From Epiperipatus broadwayi (lineage: Eukaryota > Onychophora > Udeonychophora > Euonychophora > Peripatidae): a DNA stretch of 64,000 nucleotides. The stretch covers positions 3,865,835 to 3,929,834 of the forward strand of contig JAQFVV010006312.1 of assembly GCA_028023455.1 (NCBI GenBank). The letters run 5' to 3'. Position numbers and translations under genes: made by a program. This document shows, piece by piece, positions 24,077 through 35,935 of the stretch; within the stretch, counting starts at the first letter, position 1; each line of letters begins with the position of its first letter. Under the pieces are notes generated by a model. That model was not told the DNA's origin. It ran no database searches and worked only from the letters and a program-made list of their open reading frames with translations.

Positions 24077-25260
24077 CATAGGCTTAAAGAGAAGGACACT
24101 CAGTGGTGAGCCCTGTTGGGATGGAAACACAGGGTCTAAATCCTGGAGATAATCTGCCATCCAATGAGAGAAAAACCTCCCTATTTAGTAGGAGGTTCTC
24201 TATAATCTAAAAGTATGCCTTGGGCACTTTGATCCTCTCCAGTATACCAAACAATATTTCAATTCTGACGCAGTCAAAAGCTCCAGAAAAGTCAAGCTGA
24301 ACCACAACGGGCTGGGATTTTCTTCTTCTGTGAACATGGTCAACAATGAGGCGAAATCGGCTGACAGCATCAGCAGTCGAGCAACCTTTCTTTGTGAATT
24401 GATAAGGAGAAAGGTATTTTATGATGTTATCTTGGATGTCTTCTTTTATAAGGCCCTCAACAACCTTTATCATAAGTGGCACCATGGAAATAGGTCGAAG
24501 ATTCTCGAGAACCAGTGGACCCTTATGGTTTTTGATGAGGGGAACCATAGTGATTGGACATATGTCCAAGGCTTCCCAAATGTCATTAGCAAGGAAATTT
24601 ATGATGTTTAGTATAATTGGTACCGTAAATGTGCGCAGATGGAATAAAAGAAATTTTGGAATTCCTTGCAGGCCAGGATGGACCTTGTCCGGGAGGGACC
24701 TTAGTCCCTGTAGAATTTGCCCTTCCATAATCTTGTGGGGAGCAGCGTCGACCGAAGCAAATTTTTTCCGGGCACTAGTTATCCCCAATGGCTGAAATTT
24801 TAGGGAATAAAACTCCCTGATTCTGGCCAACATGGAAGAGCCAAAATAGCAGTTTCCTTGTACCTCAATCGATGTGGGGGCTCAGGATCTTTTGCCTGAG
24901 CCAAGGGCCCAGCGAAGGTACCCTCTGGTCCAGCAATGCTGATGTTGCAGGTATTGACGAGCCCTCTTAATTGCAAGGTACTCGGCAATGAAAGACTGTG
25001 CTGATTTATATTTTGCTTTCAAGTGAATTATGTGTGGGATATTCTGCTCCTCAAGAGACAGGTTGTGCAGAACTCTGGCAAACCCGTCCAGCTCAGCCAA
25101 TAGTCAGATGGGACCCTTGGTTTTAAGGGTGCAATGATTTATTAGATAGCCTAGCATTTTAACAAAGGCCATCCATACTTCCACAGGAGGAAGAGACATG
25201 ATCTCTAGATGGCGGAATGCAATATAGGCCTCAGAGACCAGTTGCGTCGTAATATTTGAT
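24077..25260 (-). pseudogene. Tx1-B ORF2: linker and reverse transcriptase, active site altered
   Basis: The linker (25100-24800) and RT are spread over several frames. The main open piece is 24833-24207, carrying ENLRPISMVPLMIKVVEG, YQFTKKGCSTADAVSR and VVQLDFSGAFDCVR (palm block A with its catalytic D). A stop follows KAYF at 24207, then the QGSPLSVLLF block is readable in another frame near 24120-24090. The catalytic box at about 23979-23990 reads YMDN instead of the required YMDD: the second aspartate codon is AAT (23982-23984 on the plus strand, reverse complement). Together these changes make the enzyme inactive. Confidence 0.9.
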
Positions 25261-25981
25261 TTAGTCAGCATCCTCATAGTACGGGGATAATTGATTGTTG
25301 GAATTATGGTATTTTGATACCTGAGTCAGATTTCTGAGTTGAATTTCCATTGCCAAATGGTCAGAGAAGACATTGGGCCAGAGATGGGCTTCAATCGATC
25401 CCACCATCACAGGAGAAAGAAACAGGTCTATTAGGGAACATGTATGCCTTGTATAAAATGAGAATGCTCCTTCAGGAAAAAAGCTTTGTCCACTTATCAT
25501 GGACAGATTAAGAAATTTTATGTACTTGTTACTGAAGGAAAGGTAGGATTGATTGAAATCACCTTTAATTAATATGGGAAGCGGGCTTGTTCTGAGAGCT
25601 GCATTAATGGAGTGGATAACTTTGATTATGATGTCTGGGTTTTTGGGTAGGTATAGATTTATTAGATTGAAAGACCATCCATGAAATTGGAAGATCGCTA
25701 TCAGGCAGTGATAGTCTATGTATAATATTTTAAATAGGGCTATTGGTGACTTTTTATTAATTATGAGAGCCACGCCTCCTGATGCTGCAGGAAAAAATGA
25801 GAAGTGGAAGAAGCTGAATTCTTCGATTAGTTGAATCACATGATGGTCTGTCCAGAGATATAACTTCATTTCTGATAAGCACAGAATATCTGGGGCCTGT
25901 CTATGGAACCAATATGACAAGGCATATGCCCTATCCCGTGAGTTCAGGCCCCTTATATTGACAGAGAGTATCTTGAGCATG
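25261..25981 (-). pseudogene. Tx1-B ORF2: APE-type endonuclease domain
   Basis: ORF2 starts at an ATG at 25981-25979, 14 bases after the ORF1 stop, and reads MLKILSVNIRGLNSRDRA, the typical start of APE-type LINE endonucleases. Visible active-site blocks: LCLSEMK (catalytic E), ILIKGDFNQSY (the D and N of GDFN), SLIDLFLSP and the terminal FSDHLAMEIQL (SDH). All catalytic residues are present in this domain. The enzyme nicks the target to start target-primed reverse transcription. The frame closes at 25261 with a stop where the protein should continue, and further reading requires a frame change at about 25265. Confidence 0.9.
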
Positions 25982-25994
25982 GTTATTTGGTTGG

Positions 25995-27117
25995 TCAATC
26001 AAGTGGTTCCAGTGGATCAGCCAGACTTGGGGACACTGGGGATGCCATTGGATTCTGTAAAGGATCATCAGGCACTGGTATAGTTTCTAACTGTATTGAG
26101 TCATAGTCTGGACCAGGGCTGTCATCACAGTCACTGTTGGTAGATAAGGAGGGGAAAAAACCCTCAACCCGGAGAGCAAACTCATCACATATTTCCGGGG
26201 TGAGAGAAATAGGTACCTCAGTCTCACTAATTGTTTTAGGCGGGTCCCCCAGTGGAGCCCAGCCATCAGTGGGGAGGAGCACCGTACCTTTTTTTCTTGA
26301 GGGAAAGTTGAGTTGCTACCTGGATTACAATGATCAAAAAGGCCCAGAAGGTCATCTACCATTAAGGATTCCGAATCCAATGATGACCGGTCAGGAGAGT
26401 CTAATGGTATTTTTGGTTTTTTTCTCTTCCTTTTTTTAAAACTGCTGTAATGAATCCTTCCTCCTCTGGTGAGTTGGTCATCAGTAGTCGGGGAATCTAC
26501 CATTGATACATTTACAGGCAGGTTAGCAGATTGGAGCTCCATTGATTCTACAACCAAATTGCATGAAGAGCCCTCCCTAAAACCTCCTGAAGCATATATG
26601 GGGTCAGGAGAATGGTGAGTCCTGTCAGATTGACAGTCAGGAAGCTCAGGGGGCTGATCCCCAGAAAGCCCCTGAGGGGTGGGGCCCAAGGTGGGCTGGA
26701 CTGGTGATGTACTATATTTAGAGTGACATTGATGTGGTCCCTGGCTAATAAGTCCACATTGTATGCAGCTTCGATCTTTGCAGTCCTTCATGAGGTGTCC
26801 CCTAACCCTACAATGGAAGCACTGGGGGAAACACGTTGGAGGATGATGGAAAGTGGAACATCAATGAACTCAATAAGCCCAGGTAAATTGAGTGGAGAAA
26901 ACCCTTTATTCAATGCAATGCAAAAGTCTACTATATTGGAAAGTGACTCAGCCCCACCATACCGGATTGTCTGATATTTAAATGCTATGATGTTCCCAAA
27001 GGGGGCTAAGGCTCTCTGGAGATTGGCCTTGCTGAAGTTTACACCACAATTCTTGATATAGTCATCAATGGAGCTCAGCCTATCTGGGTCTATGGTTATC
27101 AGATATTGGCCAAATAG
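25995..27117 (-). pseudogene. Tx1-B ORF1: RNA-binding protein with CCHC zinc knuckles
   Basis: The first readable part (27117 to about 26829) resembles the RNA-binding fold of LINE ORF1 proteins (ITIDPDRLSSIDDYIKNCG). It leads into a zinc knuckle CFHCRVRGHLMKDC (CX2CX4HX4C) and a second, atypical knuckle CIQCGLISQGPHQC. An acidic, proline- and serine-rich tail follows to the stop at 25995-25997. ORF1 proteins of this group bind the element RNA. Two frame breaks both lie in homopolymers: five G (plus strand) at 26824-26828, just before the first knuckle, and seven T at 26289-26295. The N-terminus is missing through 5' truncation. Confidence 0.85.
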
Positions 27118-27127
27118 CCCATTCTTT

Positions 27128-27210
27128 TTAAATTTATATAAATAAAGATATAATAAAAGACAAATGCCCCCCAAGATGCATTTCATGATGAACCAGCATA
27201 CTGCACTCTA

Positions 27211-27215
<5 letters not shown>
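27128..27215 (+). repeat. remainder of family-A-related unit 2
   Basis: Picks up where 22511 stopped: TATATAAATAAAGATATAAT and then AAAAGACAAATGCCCCCCAA match 22112-22160 of unit 1, followed by TTTCATGATGAACCAGCA. It ends in the (TA)n tract at 27216-27256. Confidence 0.88.

Positions 27216-27256
<41 letters not shown>
27216..27256. repeat. (TA)n microsatellite
   Basis: TA tract of about 41 bases between unit 2 and the hairpin. Confidence 0.97.
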
Positions 27257-27260
<4 letters not shown>

Positions 27261-27470
27261 ATTATACAATTAAAAATATCCAGTAACACCCTCTGTTCAA
27301 AAGTCTATATCTCAACAATAAAAAATATCCAGTAATGCCCTCTGTTTAAAAATCTATATCTCAATAATAGTGAACTTCAAAATGATTTTGAAGTTCACTA
27401 TTATTGAGATATAGACTTTTAAACAGAGGGCATTACTAAATATTTGTAATTGTATAATGGTTTATATATT
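27256..27470. repeat. near-perfect hairpin with an internal tandem duplication
   Basis: Arms at about 27321-27382 and 27386-27447, centred at 27384, match almost perfectly (CCCTCTGTTTAAAA / TTTTAAACAGAGGG; GTGAACTTCAAAA / TTTTGAAGTTCAC). The left arm is duplicated: 27274-27320 is a second, slightly diverged copy of its outer half. The outermost bases (AAACCATTATACAATTA / TAATTGTATAATGGTTT) pair around the duplication. High arm identity implies a recent origin or conversion. Confidence 0.93.
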
Positions 27471-28240
27471 TGTATAATTATTTCTGTTAGTGTTAACAGT
27501 AACTTTCTTTTACACATGCACACACATGCACACACACATATATATATATATCAAATGCATGTCAGATAATACACTTTTAGGTAAAAATTAATGGGATTCT
27601 AATATTTTGATAAAATTCAAATATGTAAATAAATTAATTTATTTCACTGATGAGTGGATATATTTATGTGATTTAAGTAAACCTAGCATAAAGTATTTGA
27701 ATTTATTAAAAATATCATTTAAAAGGTTTAATAATATATTGTAGAACAATTTAAATCTATTCAGAAATTACTCACATATATATGTATGTGTGAGTATATA
27801 TATCAATTCCATTGCAAATACCAATGTGTATCAGATAGACACTTATATGTAAAATTTTAAACATTTTTTATTAAATGTCAATTCAAACATATTCATTTTA
27901 TATCAAGCCACACACCTGTCTGCTGAACATGTTTTAACTAAACCAAATGAAAAATATATATAAATCAATATAATAACTTGAATGTTGTAAATCACAAGGT
28001 GATAATTTTTTGTATTATTGTATGTTAATCAAAATGAGAAGGCTTCTACTTGTAGAGTCATATTTTAAAGATCTTAATATCATTTTTATATTGTTATTAA
28101 TAAACTTGAATTCAATTGTTAAAAATGTATTGCACCATCATCTCTTGGTCACCATAACAGTCATAGAGCTTGTGTTCTTCTTAGCTGGATTCAAGTATAA
28201 TGGCTGAATAAATGAATGGAGATATATTTTTAATGCAGGG
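27471..28240. other. unassigned AT-rich DNA
   Basis: Contains short CA and TA tracts at 27518-27551. The 65-codon ORF at 28010-28207 is hydrophobic and without known domain; I do not call it a gene. Confidence 0.55.
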
Positions 28241-28740
28241 GTTTTCCAGTTTGACATTGTCCTGGTTTTTGCATGAGGAATATATTCTTCAATGTCCCTG
28301 CACTATATTTTTAGTTTAGTATATTAAAATTTAAGTTTATAGTTGATCACTACCTTAAGGGCATTAAGTGGCCAGAACATTGATGATGATCAGCATGTTT
28401 TATTGTCCCAGCTTTATTGTTATTATGATTATGTATTCTGATGGATTAGCACTTAAGATTGTGCATCCAAATCAATGTTCAAATCAAGCTGGAAAAACCT
28501 GGTTTACAGAAGATCCATTTTTAATTCAGTCACCAGATTGACTGTTGATTTATATTTTGTACTGTTTCTAATTCAGCCCCAAGATGATCTATTGATTTAT
28601 TTTATTGTTGTTCATACATGATTGGTGAATGGTTTCTTTTCAGTATTACTTACTTTTATATTGATAATGCTGGTTGATGGATTTATAATTATACTTGTAG
28701 TTGCTCTTTTGAGGGAGTTAACTGGGATGAGCTCATAAAG
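28241..28740 (+). repeat. dispersed repeat family E, copy 1 (tentative)
   Basis: Shares ordered blocks with 61020-61260: GGCCAGAACATTGATGATGA here against GGCCAGAGCATTGATGATGA there, then CATGTT, then a CAGTCACCAGATTGACTGTTG-like block, then a TTATAATTATACTTGT-like block. Similarity is patchy and spacing differs. No ORF. Class unknown. Confidence 0.5.
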
Positions 28741-28920
28741 AGATTATTCTTTAATTCATGTTTTTCTTGAATATGTAACATTTTTCTGAATATATAAAAT
28801 TGTGTATATATTTTTTGATATTAATATCATTACTAAAAATTTTATATTTAAATTTTGAATTGCGGTTGATGAAGATCTTCCAACATCCAGAGATGACTAC
28901 TCATCTCCACCATACTTTTA

Positions 28921-28958
<38 letters not shown>

Positions 28959-28966
28959 TATAAAAG

Positions 28967-29023
<57 letters not shown>

Positions 29024-32000
29024 GTAACCTAAAAAACAAAATCAGAATACATGATGGAAAAACAGCCAAGGGCAAAATCAGGGTGATTAATTGGAATGCC
29101 TCACTGATCAAAACCTAACACACTTTGGGCAAGTTAAAATTGTAACCAAAAAATTAGAGACATGAATTTTTCCTAAAACTCATTTTCAAAGTAAAACAAT
29201 AATACTAGCTCAATAATAAAACTAATTTTGGCTAAATAATAATCACAATAATACAGTAGCTAAGCTCAGGGTTCAAATACCATATGTCAGGAATATTAGT
29301 AGATTAAGAGAAGACTTCTCATATTCTCCCTTTTAAAATATAATAGTTCTTAATATTTAAAGCATATGTCATTTAAGAAAGTTATGTTATTTTAAATACT
29401 TCTCTCAACACATCTTCAAATACGACACATCTTATAACTATAATGAATATCTTGTTGACATGATCAGATTTAACATTAAATTTCTTTTATTAAATAGAAG
29501 CATGTTTTCTTATGTTTTGCCACATTAACTTTTTATTAAAAAGGATTTTTTTTTTAAATCAAATAAATTTGTAGAATAATCTTGTGCATAAAATATATCT
29601 CAAAGTTCATATGATTGATATTCTAGTAAATTATAATTTTGTTCTCTTTTAATCTTTGAAAATCTATTAAATATAGAATGAGATACTAGTGAAACAACAC
29701 AGCAATGGGATATACTCCTATTCCTTAAGATAATGTCTCATTAAATTACAATAATAAATTTTAGTTAAATTAAATGTGAAAAACTCTTAATGAGTAGATA
29801 AGGTATTTTATGGTTACCCAAAATATCACACTACTAAATTCTCTTTTAACATTCTTCTGAAGTAAAACTAAGCAATACAATTATTTGAATTTATAATAAA
29901 TAAACAAAGTAATCTTCTAATAATGTATAATTGATCTTTTAATAATGTAAAGTTAATTTTAAGATAAGCGGAATGATCTTTTAAGTAAATAAAATTGACT
30001 AAACTAATCTTGCATTAGACAAATAAATAAATATAATTATTTCTAATAAATAAAATAACCACTTTTTTGAATGTTTCTTAATATCAAAAATGTAATTGGA
30101 ATTAAGTGGCTTTCATGTCAAATCTTGATATTCATGTATTGTCAAAGAATGACATCTAAATATAATTGTGTAGTAAAACTTTATAATGATTAGATTTCTG
30201 AAAAAGTGCAGCTGGTGATAAAAGCAAAAAAACTTAACAATAAAAATAACATTTATTTTTGACATTAAGCCATTCAAAAGACAAGCAATCTAACAATTAC
30301 AGGAGCTTAAAAGTCTGGGTTTAAAACTCCTCTAAGGGTTATCAAAATGAATTTTCCAGACAAAATAAGAAAAATGTAATACGTGGAATAATTATGAATT
30401 ACAGTTTAAAATAAATGAATAGATAATAAATAATGTTTGATGATTAAAAAAACATTCTATAATATTGATATTTTCAACAATTTCTCTAATTAACAAACAA
30501 TCATTCAGTTATAGAGTCTCTAATGAATATATTTGACACTCTTATTAAAATATAAACATACCATTTTATATGGTATGATGAATGCTGAAGATATATATTA
30601 TTTACTGAAGACACATATACAATTTTAAATTTAATATTAAATATTTGATTATATTTACATCTTGAGGTGTTGGCTAGGCCCAGCTACAAGACCTACACAA
30701 AACAAACAAACTACATCCAGCTAGATAAAAAGTACAACTGAAAGTAATGATCACATTCCTCAGTACCTCCAAAACTATTAATTGCAAGGATAAAGTCATG
30801 ATAGTACATTACCCATGCCCTAATATAAAAATACATCACAAAGAAAATTTACGTTAGGGATAATAAGGCAAATACAAAATAAAAGATGGCATGAACTCAA
30901 GAAAAAGCACCTATGTCTGAGAGCCATAAATAAACCAGGACTTTATCACTAGTCATAAAGATAATGAGAATGAACCATCAAAAAAGAACAATAAGCAAAG
31001 GGATTTGATTTGATAACACATTACATGCATGAATATAAGATACACAAACAATATAAATCACTAGTAATTATAACAATCTAAAAGAAACTAAGATACAACC
31101 TTTTTAGAATATACTCACAAAATAAATATCGACCAGAGAGAGAATAATGTAAAATTTCTTTTAAAAATAATAACTAACTAATGTGTAAAACCAATAAAAT
31201 TAATAACTAGTGCTAAACATAGCTTAATAAAAAATTGCAGCTCTCAAGGGAACAAATATAATTTATTTAAAATAAATTATTATCATAACAATATTCTGAG
31301 AACTTATGGAAAAACATACCTCATAAATAATTTATAAAGATAATACAAAATAAAATACATAAAATAGTAATCCATAGCATTTTACAATATCATAAATATT
31401 TAAAATTAATAACTATACTTATTACCAAAATAAAAGAAAAAAGTCAGTACTTCATCTTAATATTTCTACCATTAGACAGAATATGGTCACTGAAATAAAG
31501 TTCTGAATTACTTTGCAGATCTCTGAAATATTGTGAGATATCATATTCAGCTTGCACACACAATAATTCACAAAATAGGATTAAGCAAATTATTTGAAGA
31601 CACTAGCACATATATGTATCTATTCACACATGAACAAAATAAAAAATATGACACACATTAACTATTTAAGTAGAATATAATATATTAAAGTTCATATTTC
31701 TTTAGAAAGCACATATTTTATAATTCATTGATAATAAACATAGAAGAGCAATAACTTTAAAAGTACATTTCATACTGGAGCCTAATGATAATAAGGAAGA
31801 GCAAATGTTCTGGAACAAACAGAGGATAATAAGTTCAAAGTCTAACTTTAACACTAATATTTTAGGAACATTTTTTTTAACAATATATATTATAATTTAT
31901 TCATACTGTTAATAAAGAGCATAATTTTGAAAATAAAATAAGTAAATTTTACATTTATATTTTTGGAACATATCTTATTCATGTTGGAAAATATATTTCT

Positions 32001-33034
32001 TTGTTTCAGTTTAATGTAGACATAAAAAAATATTTTCACAATAAAATCATTTTCACAACTTTGATGCTGACAGTATCTATTATTTAAAGATACTAACTTC
32101 TTAAACACATTGTCAGGTAATAAGTGAATGTTATTCTTTAATGTTTCAGTGCAATAACAAGTACTTTCCTCAAAGCTTCTTCTTTCTCAAGTCATAAGAA
32201 TGTGTGTGATGGGATTTAAAATTTTTATTTCTTTCCTTTGTCCTTTTCTTCTCATTCTCAAATTCTATTGGTTGAGAAGTTTTAAAAAATATTTTATCCT
32301 CCAATAGTTATGAATTTATCATTTATTCATGAAAATATTAGAATATATATATATATCTGAATTTTCATTTGACATTTAGAGTTGTGAAAACATTCAGTCT
32401 TAATTTTCTGATTATTTTTATAGTGATTTCAAAATATTTATTCTGTACATAAATTAAAATAATAGACAAAAATAATTTTCTTCTAAACTACATTCAAAAA
32501 ACTAAGTTTATATATATGTAAAGAAGTAAAATATAGATTGGTATCATTCTGTTTTTTCTAGTTTGTTGACATTTATATAACTTGGTGGAAAATATATGAG
32601 CTTTTCATAAATAAATACATACTAATAGATATTTGTATATATACTAAATAAGAAAGTGTACAAATACATAAAAATATTAGACTTTTAGTTTTGATAAGAA
32701 AAAAATATTTCAAGTTCCCTTTTTCTTTCTATTCTCATTTTTTTACATCAACATAAATCCATAATCCTTTCAATATATATATGAAATAAAAGATTTTCTT
32801 GGATAAAAGTTATACATAAATATTTTAATTTTTTTTTGTGTACTTATGCTAGAAGTTTTATGCTGACATTTTAATTGGATCACAACTGTCTGAATAATAG
32901 AGATCAGTTAGGGATATTGTAGAGATGCTCAAAAATCCGAAATATTTTATTTTTATTTTGAGATTTTTCAGCATCTTTAAATAATCTCTGCTATCAGCTC
33001 CATATGGTATTATAATATTGATGTTAACAAAAAA

Positions 33035-33040
<6 letters not shown>
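28741..33040. other. unassigned AT-rich intergenic DNA
   Basis: Over 4 kb without a supported gene. It holds a pair of (TA)n tracts at 28924-28953 and 28973-29019 separated by a short self-complementary spacer (AATAGTATAAAAGTATA). A slightly more complex block lies at 30660-30990 (GGTGTTGGCTAGGCCCAGC). Small tRNA-like B-box motifs occur at about 29270 (GGGTTCAAATACC) and 30330 (GGGTTTAAAACTCC), with no convincing tRNA or SINE around them. Confidence 0.6.

Positions 33041-33089
<49 letters not shown>
33041..33089. repeat. (TA)n microsatellite abutting the RTE 3' end
   Basis: TA tract of about 49 bases directly at the 3' terminus of the minus-strand RTE. It may be pre-existing target or expanded tail. 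Confidence 0.95.
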
Positions 33090-33093
<4 letters not shown>

Positions 33094-33105
33094 TCATCAT
33101 CATTA

Positions 33106-34664
33106 TCAACCATTATCAATCCACTGCAGGATGAAGGTCTCTCCAAGTTTAATCCATCTTCTCCGATCATTAGCTTCTCTTCTCCACATCACCCCTACAC
33201 ATTTTCTTATTTCATCCATCCATCTTACATGTGGTCTCCTTCTGGGTCTTTTACAATCTCTTGGAATCCAGTTTAAAATTTTAATTGTCCATCTATTATC
33301 ATCTCTTCTAGCAATATGTCCAGCCCAACTCCACGTCAATCTTTTAATTTTTTCAATGAGGTCAGTAACACCTGTTTGTTCTCTTACCCATACATTGCAT
33401 TTTCGATCTCTTCTTGTTACTCCCAACATACATCTCTCCATACTTCTTTGAGTGGTCTGAAGTCTTTGTATTGATCTTCTATTAAGTGTCCAAGTCTCAG
33501 ATCCATAAGTAAGAACTGGTAAAACACATTTGTTAAAAACTTTTCTTTTCAAACACATAGGCATATTTCCTTTTAATATCAAGTTATTTCTACCAAAAGC
33601 ACTCCAACCAAGTTTAATTCTATGATTAATTTCCTCTATTATGTTTCCATCTGTATTAATAATCTGACCAAGGTATTTGTAACTCTTAACTTCTTCTAAT
33701 TCATCATAATCAATCTTTATTTTCATATTTTGAGCAAATCGATTAAACATTACTTTAGTCTTTTTAACATTTATCTTTAGTCCTACTTTCCTACTTTCAT
33801 CTGATAACTCCTGCAACATTTCCTGCAGCTCGGAAGCATTATTTGCAAAAACAACTACATCATCTGCGAAATCTAAATGACTTAAATAATCTCCATTTAC
33901 TTTCACTCCTTTAGTTTCCCATTTTAATCCACAAAATATTTCTTGCAGCACTGCTGTAAAAAGTTTTGGAGATATGGAGTCACCTTGTCTTACACCTTTC
34001 TCAATGTTGACTTTCCCAGTATCATTATGTAATCTAATTGTTGCTGTTGCATTTTTATAAATATTCTTTAAAATATGACAATATCCTGGATCTATACCTT
34101 GATGATCCAATGCTTTAATCACTGAAGAAATGTTTATAGAATCAAATGCCTTTTCATAATCTACAAATCCAAAACATAATGACAACTCATATTCATTTGT
34201 CCTTTCTATAACTTCTCTCAATACTTGAATATGATCTACTGTACCAAAACCACTTTTAAATCCAGCTTGTTCTCTTGGTTGGTGAAAATCCAAGGTTCTG
34301 TGTAGACGAGTTGTAATTATCTTGGTAAAAATTTTATATAAAACTGATAAAAGGCTGATAGGTCTGTAATTTCTAATATCTTCTTTATCACCTTTTTTAA
34401 ATATTAATATTATTACTGCATTCTTCCAATCATCCGGTACATCTTTATCATTTAGACATTTGGTATATAACATTGCTAATATTTTTTCTGTTTCTTCACC
34501 TGCTTCTTTTAATATATCAATTATAATTCCATCATTACCTGGAGCCTTTCCTTTTTTTATACATTTAATTGCATTTCTCACTTCTTCATTTAAAATTCTG
34601 GGCAATTCAGAAGATGTAATAGATATAGGAGGTACTTGTTCTTTATTACTATATAATTCTTGAT
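33106..34664 (-). pseudogene. RTE-2 reverse transcriptase and C-terminal domain
   Basis: Open for about 500 codons after the frameshift point. RT blocks in order: KGKAPGNDGIIIDILKEAG, NYRPISLLSVLYKIFTKII, REQAGFKSGFGTVDHI, FVDYEKAFDSIN (catalytic D), GVRQGDSISPKLFTAVLQ, LDFADDVVVFANN (FADD catalytic pair) and SYKYLGQIINTDG. The C-terminal region has GSETWTL, RRSIQRLQTTQRSMER and the AGHIARRDDNRWT motif typical of RTE proteins. All catalytic residues are present. It is labelled pseudogene only because it is out of frame with the endonuclease; alternatively the extra base is a sequencing error and the element is intact. Confidence 0.93.
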
Positions 34665-35935
34665 AAAAAATCTTCTACCAATTTCATAATGTCATCCATC
34701 TTTTTAGTAATAATTCCATCTTTTTTCCTTATTGCAGATATAAATTTCCTACCAATACCAAAATGTTGTTTTACATTCTTAAGACTTTTATTTTCTTCTA
34801 CAGGTTTTCTTGCTAGTTCACAGTTATACTTTCTTATATCATTTTCAACTCTTTTCCGCACCATTTTACAAAATTCGAGATATTCAATTCTTTTTAATGC
34901 ATCATTCTTGCATATCTTCATATTCCTTCTTTTCTTCATAAGTTCTCTAGTCTCAGTAGAAATTTTATTAGTCAATTGATGCTTTTTTCTACCAGCTATC
35001 TTTGTTGCAGTTTTTAAAAGTGTATCAGTTATTTTCATATTAATTTCATTCAAATCTGAATCATGTTCAAAATCTACTAATACTTGAAACCGATTTGTAA
35101 GTTCTAATTTAAATTCATTAGAATGTTTCTGAAGATTAGGAATATCAACTGTAAATATAGTTTTTCTTAATAATTTTTGTCTCTCTAGTTTTACATTAAC
35201 ATGTATCTTACCCCTTACTAATCGATGATCACTTCCTGTGTTAAGTTTATTAAGAACATTACAATCTTGAAATATGTATTTCCTGTTAGTCAAAATATAA
35301 TCCAATTCTGCTGTACCTTCATTTGGATGCTTCCATGTCCATTTCCTTCTAACATTTTTCTCAAAAAAAGAATTCATAATATAAAGTTTTTCCTTGTCTG
35401 CAAACTCCACAAGTCTATGTCCTCTCCCATTTCTATTACCATAACCAAAATTACCTACAACACTTTCATCTTTCATTTGTTTACCAATTCTAGCATTAAA
35501 ATCTCCCATAACAATTTTAAAATGTTGTTTACTCTGATCAAAAGCCTTTTGTACATCCATATAAAAATCTTCTACTACTTCATCACTGTGAGAACTTGTT
35601 GGGGCATAAACCTGAATTATCTGCATTTGATATCTGCTATTAAGTTGTATAACTAATCTTGCCACTCTGTCTGATACACCATCAATCTCCACAATATTGT
35701 TCTTCCACTTTTTATTTATAATGAATCCTACTCCACTTGTATTTCCAATATTTGTGCCTTTATAATAGAGCATATGTCCACTTTTTAAATCAATTGTCTC
35801 TTCACCTTTTCTTCTAACTTCACAAAGTCCAATAATATCCCATTTAATATAAGAGAGTTCTTCTTCTAATTCTTGCAATCTTCCTTCACTTGAAAGTGAT
35901 CTGCAGTTGTAAGTACCTAAATAAAAAGTCGTCAT
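34665..35935 (-). pseudogene. RTE-2 endonuclease (APE-type), N-terminal half of the RTE protein
   Basis: Starts at ATG 35935-35933, reading MTTFYLGTYNCRSL, a standard RTE beginning. Active-site blocks of the APE family are all present: DIIGLCEVRR (catalytic E), VGFIINKKW, QVYAPTS (Y and N region), IVMGDFNARIG (D and N), and ELDYILTN with GSDHRLVRG (D and H). The domain nicks target DNA. The long charged spacer with KKRRNMKICKNDALKRIEYLEF leads towards RT. The reading frame is lost at a run of six A (plus strand) at 34665-34670, where RTE-1 has one base fewer. Apart from that, no stop interrupts about 420 codons. Confidence 0.93.

Larger units (their letters stand above)
22512..27117 (-). mobile_element. 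L1/Tx1-like non-LTR retrotransposon, 5'-truncated (Tx1-B)
   Basis: Minus-strand LINE with two ORFs: ORF1 with CCHC zinc knuckles (27117-25995) and ORF2 with APE endonuclease, RT and a C-terminal CCHC (about 25980-22750). It is inserted into unit 2 of the tandem pair. Both sides carry CCCATTCTTT (22502-22511 and 27118-27127), a likely 10-bp target-site duplication. ORF1 has no start within the element, so it is 5'-truncated. Its base composition is visibly less AT-rich than its surroundings, consistent with a younger insertion. The two-ORF layout, ORF1 knuckles and C-terminal CPMC...HC knuckle fit the L1/Tx1 group better than CR1 or RTE. Confidence 0.93.

Noticed and set aside
24330-24795. Plus-strand ORFs inside the Tx1-B RT, and plus-strand ORFs inside RTE-2 (34460-34979 and 35225-35656)
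   Set aside because: They are antisense shadows of the minus-strand LINE proteins and have no domain of their own.
29260-29300. tRNA gene suggested by GGGTTCAAATACC
   Set aside because: No acceptor stem, D-arm or anticodon arm can be folded around it; a chance or eroded B box is more likely.
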